DNA of 64,000 nucleotides from Roseburia intestinalis L1-82 (GTDB lineage: Bacteria; Bacillota; Clostridia; Lachnospirales; Lachnospiraceae). The DNA is taken from contig NZ_LR027880.1 of NCBI RefSeq assembly GCF_900537995.1, positions 3,046,001 to 3,110,000 on the forward strand, read 5' to 3'. The position numbers and the translations under genes were made by a program. Shown piece by piece: positions 45,320-56,073 of the stretch (positions are counted from its first letter, which is position 1; each line of letters begins with the position of its first letter). The notes beneath the pieces were generated by a model. The model worked only from the letters and a program-made list of their open reading frames with translations. It was not told the DNA's origin and did not search any database.

Positions 45320-45500
45320 ATCCGATAGCGCCCCATCTTTCTGCCATTTCAGCTTAAGATGACAGTCATAAGGTTCTTTACCTTATGCCCAGGAACATAT
45401 CCGCAGCAAATATACTCCTTCGGCGTTCTTTCCTTTTATCCTCCATCCTCTGCTTCTGCCACATCCGGAAAACTACTCTTAAAGCACGCAACCTCTATCA
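45320..45500 (-). promoter_or_regulatory. Lysine riboswitch (L-box)
   Basis: Leftward, the conserved L-box blocks appear in order: GATAGAGGTTGCGTGC, AAGAGTAG, AACGCCGAAGGAG, TTTGCTGCGG and CTGGGCATAAGG. These are followed by TTATGACTGTCATC and, at the end, GATGGGGCGCTATCGG. Binding of lysine is expected to favour the terminator at 45254-45280 and switch off dapA. Confidence 0.93.
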
Positions 45501-45521
45501 AGCAATATGTATCTTTTAGCA

Positions 45522-45550
45522 ATCATAGCACCATCTATTTCTACTGTCAA
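45522..45550 (-). promoter_or_regulatory. Promoter of the lysine riboswitch-dapA unit
   Basis: Leftward, TTGACA (45545-45550) and TATGAT (45522-45527) are 17 bases apart. The -35 box overlaps the stop codon of the upstream SSB-like gene. Confidence 0.8.
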
Positions 45551-46182
45551 TCCAATTCCTCTAAAAAATCAATTTTGCTGACGGATACTTCGTATGCAAC
45601 CCTTTTTTCCGTCTGCGTCTCCGATAATTTTTTGACATATTCGCGGCTCTGGATCCTGCCCCAGATCTGCACATGTCCGCCCACATCAAAACCGGAGGCA
45701 AATCTTGCATTTCGTCCCCAGCAGATGCACGGAATGTAATCTGATTTTCCATAAGAGCGGTTCACAGCGATCAGAAGATCTGCGATCTCTCTTCCAAGCG
45801 GTGTTTTCCGGTAAATTGGCTCCTTACATACATAGCCGTCTAAAAAGATCTGGTTGCTCTTTACCTCATCGTCAATCTCGTCTAAAAATTCCAGTTCTCT
45901 CACAAAAACGGAAAGTACAAGCCGGTTTTTCTTTTCCTCGTGCCGGTTGAATGAGCGGAACTGTCCTGTCACATAAATATTCTGTCCGACCATGTCCTCA
46001 TTGACATCGATCAATCGTTCCGAAATCATCAATGGTATGTAATCCATATAATTGCTGAGACGGTTGACTGCCACATCGACCATATAAAATCCCTCTCCGT
46101 ACACTTCGTGGCTGAACCGGAAATCCGATACAATCTCCCCCACGATCGACACCTGGTTGTTTTCAAACATTTTATCTGCCAT
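45547..46182 (-). CDS. SSB-like protein with two OB folds
   Basis: The 211-residue product looks like a duplicated single-stranded DNA-binding protein. Residues 8-95 (NNQVSIVGEIVSDFRFSHE...) and 105-205 (NQIFLDGYVCKEPIYRKTPLG) each match the SSB OB-fold opening. The second also has IADLLIAVNRSYGKSDYIPC and GGHVQIWGRIQSREY, which fit the later strands. There is no acidic C-terminal tip, so it is unlikely to be the main replicative SSB. The start at 46182 has GGAAGGGAG upstream. The dapA promoter begins at its stop codon. Confidence 0.8.
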   Translation of the reverse strand: MADKMFENNQVSIVGEIVSDFRFSHEVYGEGFYMVDVAVNRLSNYMDYIPLMISERLIDVNEDMVGQNIYVTGQFRSFNRHEEKKNRLVLSVFVRELEFLDEIDDEVKSNQIFLDGYVCKEPIYRKTPLGREIADLLIAVNRSYGKSDYIPCICWGRNARFASGFDVGGHVQIWGRIQSREYVKKLSETQTEKRVAYEVSVSKIDFLEELD

Positions 46183-46374
46183 GAATATTCTCCCTTCCTT
46201 GCGGTCATACACCTATATTTTTTTGTGCGTTTTTTCTTTTCGAACCGTTTCTGCCCGGTATGACCTGCCTGACATAATATTTTTACCATGTATCACATTC
46301 AAATTTTCATGGAACATGTCGATAAGAAAACGAATGTAATGACAACTTTTGTCAGGTTTTTGAATAAAAAAATA

Positions 46375-46402
46375 TTGCAGAATCCCACAAATATGATAAA
46401 AT
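46375..46402 (+). promoter_or_regulatory. Probable promoter of typA
   Basis: TTGCAG (46375-46380) and TAAAAT (46397-46402) are 16 bases apart, leaving a leader of about 60 bases. Confidence 0.45.
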
Positions 46403-46470
46403 ATATAGGTTGGTTTTTTAACCTTATGTTACAGTTAATACATTTCACACAGGAAAGAGAGATTTTGTAT

Positions 46471-48309
46471 ATGAAAATGAAACGTGAAGATGTCCGTAAT
46501 ATTGCCATTATTGCACACGTTGACCACGGTAAAACAACTCTGGTCGATGAGCTGCTAAAGCAGAGCGGCGTATTCCGCGCGAATCAGGAAGTTCAGGAAC
46601 GTGTCATGGACTCCAATGATATCGAGAGAGAACGTGGTATCACGATCCTTTCAAAAAACACAGCCATTACCTATAAAGGTACAAAGATCAATGTCATCGA
46701 TACTCCTGGTCATGCGGACTTTGGTGGTGAGGTTGAGCGTGTCCTTAAAATGGTAAACGGTGTTATCCTTGTCGTTGACGCATTCGAGGGTGTTATGCCT
46801 CAGACCAAATTCGTACTGATGAAAGCATTAGAACTTTCTCTTCCGGTTATCGTATGTTTAAATAAAGTAGACCGTCCGGAAGCCCGCCCGAACGAGGTTG
46901 TCGATGAAGTACTTGAGTTATTCATGGACTTAGACGCATCCGATGAGCAGTTAGACTGTCCGTTCCTGTTTGCATCTGCAAGAGACGGCTATGCCGTTCG
47001 CGAGATCGGAGATCTTGTAAATAACAAAAAAGATATGACACCTCTGTTTGAGACTATCATTGATTACATTCCGGCTCCAGAAGGTGATCCGGATGCAAAC
47101 ACACAGGTACTCATCAGTACCATCGATTACAACGAGTATGTCGGACGTATCGGTATCGGTAAAGTCGACAACGGATGCTTAAAAGTAAATCAGGAAGCTG
47201 TTGTGGTAAACCATCATGAACCGGACAAACAGAAAAAAGTCCGCATCAGCAAATTATATGAATTTGACGGCTTAAATAAAGTAGATGTCGCAGAAGCAAA
47301 GATCGGATCGATCGTAGCAATCTCCGGTATCGCAGATATCCACATCGGAGATACGATCTGTGCACCGGAAAATCCGGTTGCAATACCGTTCCAGAAGATT
47401 TCTGAGCCTACGCTTTCCATGAACTTCATGGTAAACGACAGCCCGCTCGCCGGACAGGAAGGTAAATTCATCACTTCCCGCCATTTAAGAGACCGTCTGT
47501 TCAAAGAATTAAATACCGATGTTTCTCTGCGTGTAGAAGAGACAGAGAGTCCGGACTGCTACAAAGTATCCGGCCGTGGTGAGCTTCACTTATCCGTTTT
47601 AGTTGAGAACATGCGCCGTGAAGGTTATGAGTTTGCAGTCAGCAAAGCAGAAGTTTTATACCACACAGACGAGAACGGCAAAAAGACAGAGCCTATGGAG
47701 ATCGCTTACGTCGATGTCCCGGATGAGTTTACCGGTACTGTTATCGATAAATTAAGCCAGCGTAAAGGTGAGCTTGTCAATATGAAACCGATCACCGGCG
47801 GTTACACCCGTCTGGAGTTTAATATTCCATCCCGTGGTCTCATCGGTTACCGTGGAGATTTCATGACAGACACCAAAGGAAACGGTATCATCAATACCAT
47901 TTTCAACGGCTATGCTCCTTACCGTGGTGAGATCGCATACCGTAAACTTGGTTCCCTGATCGCATTTGAATCCGGCGAATCCGTAACTTATGGTCTGTTC
48001 TCTGCCCAGGACCGCGGTACTTTATTTATCGGACCTGGCGAAAAAGTTTATGCCGGAATGGTCATCGGTTCCTGTGCAAGAGCTGAGGATATCGAGTTAA
48101 ACGTATGTAAGAAAAAACATCTTACCAATACACGTTCTTCTTCTGCTGATGAAGCACTGACACTGGTTCCGCCAAAAGTTTTAAGTTTAGAGCAGGCGCT
48201 TGACTTCATCGATGTCGATGAGCTTCTTGAGGTAACACCGGAGAGCCTTCGTATCCGTAAGCGTATCTTAGATCCAACCTTACGCAAACGTGCTAATATG
48301 AAAAAATAA
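46471..48309 (+). CDS. typA: Translational GTPase TypA/BipA
   Basis: TypA/BipA is a ribosome-binding GTPase of the EF-G family involved in ribosome assembly and stress adaptation. The 612-residue product has G1 AHVDHGKTTLVDELL, switch I ERERGITILSKNTA, G3 DTPGHADFGGEVER and G4 NKVDRPEARP. The C-terminal TypA-specific region includes SRGLIGYRGDFMTDTKGNGI and KKKHLTNTRSSSADEAL. The start at 46471 is the first Met before the conserved KREDVRNIAII; the upstream 60 in-frame codons overlap the promoter. Confidence 0.97.
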   Translation: MKMKREDVRNIAIIAHVDHGKTTLVDELLKQSGVFRANQEVQERVMDSNDIERERGITILSKNTAITYKGTKINVIDTPGHADFGGEVERVLKMVNGVILVVDAFEGVMPQTKFVLMKALELSLPVIVCLNKVDRPEARPNEVVDEVLELFMDLDASDEQLDCPFLFASARDGYAVREIGDLVNNKKDMTPLFETIIDYIPAPEGDPDANTQVLISTIDYNEYVGRIGIGKVDNGCLKVNQEAVVVNHHEPDKQKKVRISKLYEFDGLNKVDVAEAKIGSIVAISGIADIHIGDTICAPENPVAIPFQKISEPTLSMNFMVNDSPLAGQEGKFITSRHLRDRLFKELNTDVSLRVEETESPDCYKVSGRGELHLSVLVENMRREGYEFAVSKAEVLYHTDENGKKTEPMEIAYVDVPDEFTGTVIDKLSQRKGELVNMKPITGGYTRLEFNIPSRGLIGYRGDFMTDTKGNGIINTIFNGYAPYRGEIAYRKLGSLIAFESGESVTYGLFSAQDRGTLFIGPGEKVYAGMVIGSCARAEDIELNVCKKKHLTNTRSSSADEALTLVPPKVLSLEQALDFIDVDELLEVTPESLRIRKRILDPTLRKRANMKK

Positions 48310-48321
48310 TTTTTCACTAAC

Positions 48322-48364
48322 AAAAAAGATGATTTGTACTCCCGCAGGTACGAATCATCTTTTT
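48322..48364 (+). terminator. Terminator of typA
   Basis: AAAAAGATGATT pairs with AATCATCTTTTT, with an inner GTAC/GTAC pairing, and ends in Ts. It can act in both directions and also serves the convergent GGDEF gene. Confidence 0.8.
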
Positions 48365-48411
48365 GTTTATGGCAGCACTTTTTCTCACAATCTGTAATAT
48401 TTATTATTTTC

Positions 48412-50082
48412 TCACGACTGTTCTTCCATATCGGCATCGTAAAATGCCCGGCTGTTCTTTCCGTTTTTCTTTACTTTATACATTGCATGATCCGCCGCAG
48501 CGATCACTTCTGTACTGTTCTTTCCATCTTTCGGATACACCGCAATGCCGATACTCGATGCCAGATACTGCTCTCCACCGGCAATCCGATAAGGTATTTT
48601 AAATGTGTCTAAAATCTTCATTGCATAGGAATCTATCACTTCTTTCTGACCGCTTTGCACAATTGCAACAAATTCATCCCCCGCCAGCCGGTAAACCTCG
48701 AATACGTCATCCACCAGTGCTCCGGCACGCGCAGCCATTTCCTTAAGCACCGCATCCCCTTCGTTGTGTCCATAGACATCATTGACCCGCTTAAAATTAT
48801 CCATATCGAACATGATCAGCCCAAACGGTTCTTTTTCCCTGATCCGGTACTGCAGGTCTTCCATAAACACACGCCGGTTCAAAAGTGAAGTCAGCGCATC
48901 ATAGCGCGCCATAAAATTTAATTTTTTATTGAGCGAGCTGATCGTATCGTTTACTTTTCTTTTATGCATATTATCCCGGACAAGCCAGATGATAAACAAA
49001 ACCATGATCCCACCGATCACAGATGTGATACGGATCACTTTTCCATACTGCTCCATAAAAGTTTCTTCGTGATTGATGATCTTTGCATCATCCGGTAACA
49101 TGCTGCGCGAAATTCCAAAACGCTTCATAACCGTCTCATCAAAGCAATATGTCATCGGTGAATCTGTTATGACATCCATATTCTCACATGGTTCACCATT
49201 TAAAATTTTAAGAGCCATCTCCCCGGCGATCTCGCCCATCTCTTCATGGGAAACGATCTCACCTCCAAGCAGTCCTTTCCCCATACCTATCGATATACCG
49301 GAAAACATGGGAATATGTGCCCGGCTGCTCAGCATCTGGACAGACTCTGCCGATGCATAAACATTTCCATCCTTATCATTACTGCATAAAATATATAAAA
49401 GAATCGTACTCTCATCGAAAGATTCTACGCTCTTAATCAGATCTTTCTGTGAAAATTCTGATGCATTGATATCACTAAACTCCAGATCCGGAAATTCATC
49501 TTTGTAAGAATAAAATTCCTTTCTTGCACTAAGCCCGGTTACCGTATTGTCAACAATTGCAACAATATGTGCTGCTTCCGGATATATCTTTTTGGCAAGT
49601 GCTATGGTATTTCCATAAGTCTGATTTTCTATGATTCCTGTTACATTGGGATTGTAATCCATCGCCAGCGCTTTTGAAACATTATTGACCCCTTCAAAAA
49701 CAATCGGCGTATTCCCAAAAATTTTCCGATATACAAGCACAAAATTATACGCCGCATCATCTCCCACTATGACCACGTCATAAGCTGGTACCTGGCTTAA
49801 ATAATAACTCAGGCTCTTGTAAAATAAATGTACATTTTCCGCCGTATCAACATTTTTGGTATCCATAAACTTATAGTCTATGGTCACATCATCTCCCAAC
49901 GACTTTTTGATTCCCTCAATCTGCTGTGGAATCGTCTCCCATGCATAGGAATAGGAACTGATGAACAGCACACGTCCTCTTCCTGTTTCTTTTGCATTGA
50001 CCGGAAAACTCCCCCCTATACATAGCAGCACAAAAAGAATTACTGCTAAAATGCAGCCTTTTTCTACTTTATGATTTTTCAT
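48412..50082 (-). CDS. Diguanylate cyclase with an ABC-type substrate-binding sensor domain
   Basis: The 556-residue product has a signal-anchor helix (about 8-26), an outside domain of the ABC substrate-binding type (about 35-330, with VVIVGDDAAYNFVL and IPMFSGISIGMGKG), and a second helix (about 352-372). A GGDEF domain follows. The active-site motif reads AGDEF at residues 467-471, a variant still found in active cyclases. No RxxD inhibitory site is seen before it. It should make cyclic di-GMP in response to an outside ligand. The ATG at 50082 is supported by GGGGGA; the one at 50118 is not. Confidence 0.9.
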   Translation of the reverse strand: MKNHKVEKGCILAVILFVLLCIGGSFPVNAKETGRGRVLFISSYSYAWETIPQQIEGIKKSLGDDVTIDYKFMDTKNVDTAENVHLFYKSLSYYLSQVPAYDVVIVGDDAAYNFVLVYRKIFGNTPIVFEGVNNVSKALAMDYNPNVTGIIENQTYGNTIALAKKIYPEAAHIVAIVDNTVTGLSARKEFYSYKDEFPDLEFSDINASEFSQKDLIKSVESFDESTILLYILCSNDKDGNVYASAESVQMLSSRAHIPMFSGISIGMGKGLLGGEIVSHEEMGEIAGEMALKILNGEPCENMDVITDSPMTYCFDETVMKRFGISRSMLPDDAKIINHEETFMEQYGKVIRITSVIGGIMVLFIIWLVRDNMHKRKVNDTISSLNKKLNFMARYDALTSLLNRRVFMEDLQYRIREKEPFGLIMFDMDNFKRVNDVYGHNEGDAVLKEMAARAGALVDDVFEVYRLAGDEFVAIVQSGQKEVIDSYAMKILDTFKIPYRIAGGEQYLASSIGIAVYPKDGKNSTEVIAAADHAMYKVKKNGKNSRAFYDADMEEQS

Positions 50083-50197
50083 ATGTGTCCCCCGATTTTT
50101 ATGCAGCATAACTTTCATTCTGTATGTTTATATTTTAATTTCTTCAAACTATAATCTAAATTTTCCACCCAATTGTATAAAAAGTCAACATAATTCA

Positions 50198-51286
50198 TCA
50201 TTTTTTGTCACTTTTTTCCAATTTTTCTTTCTGTTTTTTCTCCCGCTGTAAATAATTTTCCTTCATATCAAAAGTCCTCTTCCACTCTTTCGTTCCTTTC
50301 ACTTTGTGCACTTCGGAACGGTTTTTATATAAAAACCGTGTCAGATTATAACAGTCCACCCAAATCTCATGCCCACTCTCCCTCCACTCCTCATCAAAGA
50401 TCAGTTCGAGTCCGTAATGAAGATGTACAGTATCTATATTGTTGACATTTTCTTTTGTACTGTAACCGGTGTGCCCCATATAGCCGATCACATCCCCTGC
50501 CGTCACAAGATCTCCCTCTTTTAATTTTGCCTGATATGGGTAATCCTGACGCAGATGCGCATAATAATAATATCGCTTTTTATCCGGACTGCGGATTCCA
50601 ACACGCCAGCCTCCGTACTGATTCCAGCCCAGAGCCTCCACATATCCTGTTTCAATGCAGATCACAGGCGTACCGATCTGTCCCATCATATCATGTCCTA
50701 AATGCTGTCTTTTATATCCATAGCTTCTCGACACGCCAAAATCATCATAATCACTGTACGGAAATCCCTTTGCGATCGGGGAAAATGCTTTCAGTCCATA
50801 TTTTTTCACATAGGGACCACCCTCACTCTCCTGTATCTCATACTCGCCGACCAGACCGCCAAGCACCGCCGAATATGCCTCCTTATAATAGGAAAAATAC
50901 TTGAGCTTCTCTGCCGCCTCATCAAATGTCAGCTCCTTATTTTTCACTTTCTCTGCCGCCTCATTCAGTTCTGACACTGCTGTCGCGCCAAACTCCCCGC
51001 CATTTTTCGCTGCCACATAAGAAAGTAAGTCGATCCAGTCGATATGCATTTCACTTCCATATGTGTCCACGTCACACTCATATGCCTTGCACAACGCCTC
51101 ATAAGACACATTAAAATCCACCCACCGGATCGTCCCGTCCGATGTGGCAGTAACTGTTTTCCCCCCTGTTCCTGCCGTATTTTCCCATAAAATAAAAGCA
51201 GCCATAAGAAGGATGACTCCCTCTAAAATAATGGCTGCTTTAATACGCTGGCACCAGGTTTTCCTGCCTGCTGATATCATGTTCAT
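50198..51286 (-). CDS. M23 family metallopeptidase (LytM-type)
   Basis: This is probably a cell-wall peptidase that cuts peptide crosslinks outside the membrane. The 362-residue product has one N-terminal anchor helix (about 15-35). A helical middle part follows, then an M23 domain with HLGHDMMG (zinc ligands H and D), a central VGIRSPDKKRYYYYAHL, and HLHYGLEL (third His). The C-terminus is a charged, lysine-rich tail. The start at 51286 has GGAGGAG seven bases upstream. The gene stands alone between a GGDEF gene and the Fur-type gene. Confidence 0.92.
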   Translation of the reverse strand: MNMISAGRKTWCQRIKAAIILEGVILLMAAFILWENTAGTGGKTVTATSDGTIRWVDFNVSYEALCKAYECDVDTYGSEMHIDWIDLLSYVAAKNGGEFGATAVSELNEAAEKVKNKELTFDEAAEKLKYFSYYKEAYSAVLGGLVGEYEIQESEGGPYVKKYGLKAFSPIAKGFPYSDYDDFGVSRSYGYKRQHLGHDMMGQIGTPVICIETGYVEALGWNQYGGWRVGIRSPDKKRYYYYAHLRQDYPYQAKLKEGDLVTAGDVIGYMGHTGYSTKENVNNIDTVHLHYGLELIFDEEWRESGHEIWVDCYNLTRFLYKNRSEVHKVKGTKEWKRTFDMKENYLQREKKQKEKLEKSDKK

Positions 51287-51359
51287 GACACTCCTCCTAC
51301 CCTGCCATTCTTTTCCATTCATTATATGAGGCGGGATGAAAAATAATCATGCATTTTTA

Positions 51360-51773
51360 TTATTTACTTTTCTGGCACGCACTGCACATTCCATACAAAA
51401 TTGAATTTTTGCACTGCAGTTTAAACCCGTGATCTTTTAAAATGTGCTCTGAGATTTCATCCATAAACTCACATTCCAGATGGATGATCTTCCCACATTT
51501 CACACACTGCAGATGCAGATGTTCCTCACAGTGGTGTCCTAATTCCACATACTGATATACCGCCTGATTGCCCTTTTCGGCAACGTATTTGATTACCGTG
51601 CCATCCTTTGCCAGCTTATCTAAATAACGGTAGATCGTCGTGATATTGACCTCACAGTCCTGCGCTTTCAGATAATGGTCGATATCCGCCACAGCGACTG
51701 TCCGGTCACTGTTCTTCTTTAAAAATTCCAAAATCTTTTTACGGCTGATCGTCGCATAACCACTTCCCGGCAT
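51360..51773 (-). CDS. Fur-family metal-responsive regulator
   Basis: The 137-residue repressor has an N-terminal winged helix (TVAVADIDHYLKAQDCEVNITTIYRYLDKL) and a C-terminal dimer domain. HHCEEHLHLQCVKCGKI and MCSACQ supply the histidines and the two CxxC pairs of a structural zinc site. Whether it senses iron, zinc, manganese or peroxide cannot be told. It lies 28 bases after the heavy-metal exporter gene. It most likely binds the TTGCAA repeats in front of that gene, giving a self-controlled two-gene operon. Confidence 0.92.
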   Translation of the reverse strand: MPGSGYATISRKKILEFLKKNSDRTVAVADIDHYLKAQDCEVNITTIYRYLDKLAKDGTVIKYVAEKGNQAVYQYVELGHHCEEHLHLQCVKCGKIIHLECEFMDEISEHILKDHGFKLQCKNSILYGMCSACQKSK

Positions 51774-51801
51774 ATTCCTCGTCCCTTCCTGTTTCCTTTA
51801 T

Positions 51802-52656
51802 TTAAAACACAATCCCACACACTCTTATGATAACACCCCAGAACACGCCAAGTCCATACAAAGCCGCAACAATTCCGGCATTCTGCTTCCAGTCACGGTT
51901 CAGACGGAACAAAACTAACAGTCCGACGCCGGCATTCACAAGCAGTCCAGACATCATGGCGCCCGCTCCGATGATACCGCCTAAATAAAGTTCTGTGATC
52001 ACAACTGAGGATGCACAATTTGGGATCAGTCCGACAAGTGCTGCTACTGCCTCACCCACAAGCGGCATTGCAGTAAAAAAGCCTGCAAGTGTATCTTCCC
52101 CGATGAACCCGATCACTACATTTAAAAGGAAAGAAATGATCAGAATATACGCAAAAATCTTTAAGGTATGTTTGAATGCAGACCGGAAAATGCCGTCCTC
52201 GCAGCTGCAGTGTTCTTCCTCACATACCACATGGATGTCCATTTCTTTTTCATGCTTTTTCATCACACCCACATATAAAAACTCCACAACAAGTCCGGAA
52301 ATCATACCAATGATGACCTTAGCTGCAAGGATCTTAACGATCACGACAGGTGCAACCGCCTCTGAGATCATGATCGGAAGCATCTCATCGGAGGTCGATA
52401 AGAAAATCGCAAGCAGTGTTCCGACTGTGATCACATGTCCCGCATAGAGGCTTGACGCCGCTGCAGAAAAGCCACACTGTGGGATCACTCCAAGCAATGC
52501 ACCCCAAACAGGGCCGCTTTTTCCAGCGCTCCTGATACGGTTCTTTGCCTTTCCTCCAGTCTTATGCTCTAACTCTTCCATCAAAAGGTATGTGATAAAC
52601 AAAAACGGAAGTAATTTTACACTATCTAATAAAGTATCTAAAATAATATCTAACAT
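51802..52656 (-). CDS. Putative heavy-metal/manganese exporter (ArsP_2/DUF2899 family)
   Basis: The 284-residue membrane protein has two repeats of about four to five helices. Each holds a conserved polar turn (GVIPQCGFSAAASSLY and GLIPNCASSVVITELY), the signature of the 10-helix putative metal exporter family. A Cys/His/Glu-rich cytoplasmic loop (VCEEEHCSCEDG) between the halves could bind metal. The start at 52656 follows GGGGC. The strong promoter and repeated operator upstream and the Fur-type gene downstream point to metal-regulated efflux; the metal is unknown. Confidence 0.85.
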   Translation of the reverse strand: MLDIILDTLLDSVKLLPFLFITYLLMEELEHKTGGKAKNRIRSAGKSGPVWGALLGVIPQCGFSAAASSLYAGHVITVGTLLAIFLSTSDEMLPIMISEAVAPVVIVKILAAKVIIGMISGLVVEFLYVGVMKKHEKEMDIHVVCEEEHCSCEDGIFRSAFKHTLKIFAYILIISFLLNVVIGFIGEDTLAGFFTAMPLVGEAVAALVGLIPNCASSVVITELYLGGIIGAGAMMSGLLVNAGVGLLVLFRLNRDWKQNAGIVAALYGLGVFWGVIIRVCGIVF

Positions 52657-52701
52657 ATTGCGCCCCATTTCCTACATGACATGTATGTCGATTTCTTACA
52701 T

Positions 52702-52752
52702 TTGCGACCAATTCGTATTTGCAATCAGTTTGTATTTGCAACTTGTTTGCAT
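52702..52752 (-). promoter_or_regulatory. Iterated TTGCAA operator before the exporter gene
   Basis: TTGCGA at 52702, TTGCAA at 52719 and 52736, and TTGCAT at 52747 lie at spacings of 17, 17 and 11 bases, immediately downstream of the -10 box. A 17-base unit resembling TTTGCAATCAGTTTGTA is repeated. This is a likely binding array for the Fur-family regulator. Confidence 0.6.
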
Positions 52753-52756
52753 TTTT

Positions 52757-52784
52757 ATTATACGCAGAAATATTAGAATGTCAA
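52757..52784 (-). promoter_or_regulatory. Promoter of the exporter-fur operon
   Basis: Leftward, a consensus TTGACA (52779-52784) and TATAAT (52757-52762) are 16 bases apart. Confidence 0.8.
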
Positions 52785-52801
52785 GCTTTTCCCGAAAGAG
52801 A

Positions 52802-52838
52802 TTTTGATTCATAGGATGTAATTTCCTATGAATCAAAA
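52802..52838. repeat. Dispersed 37-bp palindrome, copy 3
   Basis: The 15-base arms TTTTGATTCATAGGA and TCCTATGAATCAAAA are perfect complements around TGTAATT. Relative to copy 1, A is changed to G in one arm and T to C in the other, so pairing is kept. Confidence 0.8.
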
Positions 52839-52840
52839 AA

Positions 52841-52876
52841 ATAGAGGCAAGCTCCATGCTCTGCCCCTGTTTTTCA
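52841..52876 (-). terminator. Terminator of the heat-shock operon
   Basis: Leftward, ACAGGGGCA and TTGCCTCTAT pair imperfectly around an inner GAGC/AGCT stem, followed by seven Ts. Confidence 0.6.
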
Positions 52877-52892
52877 TCCATATTAATAAATT

Positions 52893-54071
52893 TTAGATAT
52901 CATCTAAAGATTCTTTTATCTTATCCATGAATCCTTTTTTCTTTTTCGGCTTTTCTGCTGTACCAGTGCCCTCTGCTGACTTCTTTAATGTATTACCGGT
53001 AACTTCATCAAACTTACGCAATGCCTCTTTTGCTTCTGCATTTAAGGAAGCCGGAACCTGAACCACCAATGTAACATAATGGTCACCACGCACTGCTTTG
53101 TTTCGCAGAGACGGTACGCCTTTTCCCTTCAGGCGGATTCTTGTGTCTGTCTGTGTTCCTGCTTTTACCTCGTATAAGACGTCTCCATCCACGGTGTTGA
53201 TACGCACCTCACCGCCTAATGCCGCCTGAGCAAAGGAAATCGGCACGGTAGAATAAATGTTCATATCCTGACGCTGGAAGATCGGATGACGTGATACAAC
53301 TACCTCTACTAGCAGATCCCCACGCGGTCCGCCGTTGATACCCGGTTCCCCTTTTTCACGGATCCTTACACTCTGTCCATTGTCAATTCCCGCAGGGATC
53401 GATACCTGGATTTTCTTTTTATTTGAGATATATCCGGTTCCACGGCAATCCGGACATTTATCCTTGATCATCTTTCCGGAACCACCGCAGTCCGGACAGG
53501 TCTGTACATTCTGTACGGTTCCAAAGAAGGACTGCTGGGTAAATACGACTTTACCTTTACCACCACATTTCGGACAGGTCTCTGGTGTGGTTCCCGGTTT
53601 TGCACCGGTACCATGACACTTCTGGCACTCATCCTTTAAGACCATCTCGATCTCTTTCTCACAGCCAAATACAGCTTCCTCAAATGTAATACGGACACTG
53701 GTGCGCAGATTCTGTCCTTTCATCGGACCATCGTTGCCACGTCTTCTGGATCCGCCGCCAAAGAAATCTCCAAAAATATCTCCAAAGATATCTCCCATAT
53801 CCATACCGGAGAAATCAAATCCGCCTGCTCCGCCGGCACCACCATCAAATGCTGCATGACCAAACTGATCGTACTGTTTTCTCTTTTCTGCATCACTGAG
53901 CACAGCATATGCTTCCTGTGCTTCCTTGAACTTTGCCTCCGCTTCCTTATCTCCAGGGTTCATATCCGGGTGATACTTTTTGGCAAGCACACGGAACGCT
54001 TTTTTGATCTCAGCATCTGTTGCCGTTTTACTCACGCCTAAGACTTCATAATAATCTCTCTTATCTGCCAT
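52893..54071 (-). CDS. dnaJ: Chaperone protein DnaJ
   Basis: DnaJ stimulates the DnaK ATPase and delivers unfolded proteins. The 392-residue product has the J domain with HPD ([12 protein letters not shown]), a Gly/Phe-rich stretch (about 75-120), and four CxxCxGxG zinc repeats ([36 protein letters not shown]). The two C-terminal substrate-binding domains follow. The start at 54071 has GAGAGGA upstream. It ends the operon hrcA-grpE-dnaK-dnaJ. Confidence 0.98.
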   Translation of the reverse strand: MADKRDYYEVLGVSKTATDAEIKKAFRVLAKKYHPDMNPGDKEAEAKFKEAQEAYAVLSDAEKRKQYDQFGHAAFDGGAGGAGGFDFSGMDMGDIFGDIFGDFFGGGSRRRGNDGPMKGQNLRTSVRITFEEAVFGCEKEIEMVLKDECQKCHGTGAKPGTTPETCPKCGGKGKVVFTQQSFFGTVQNVQTCPDCGGSGKMIKDKCPDCRGTGYISNKKKIQVSIPAGIDNGQSVRIREKGEPGINGGPRGDLLVEVVVSRHPIFQRQDMNIYSTVPISFAQAALGGEVRINTVDGDVLYEVKAGTQTDTRIRLKGKGVPSLRNKAVRGDHYVTLVVQVPASLNAEAKEALRKFDEVTGNTLKKSAEGTGTAEKPKKKKGFMDKIKESLDDI

Positions 54072-54154
54072 AACGTTTTCCTCTCTCAAACTGCATACAG
54101 GGTTTCCGGGAAAACCCCCGGAAACCCCGTTGTATTTTTACTATTTTGCGATGA

Positions 54155-56062
<1,908 letters not shown>

Positions 56063-56073
56063 CTATGGAATAA

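Noticed and set aside
46288..46470. N-terminal extension of TypA by 61 codons
   Set aside because: It overlaps the likely promoter, and TypA proteins start just before KREDVRNIAI.
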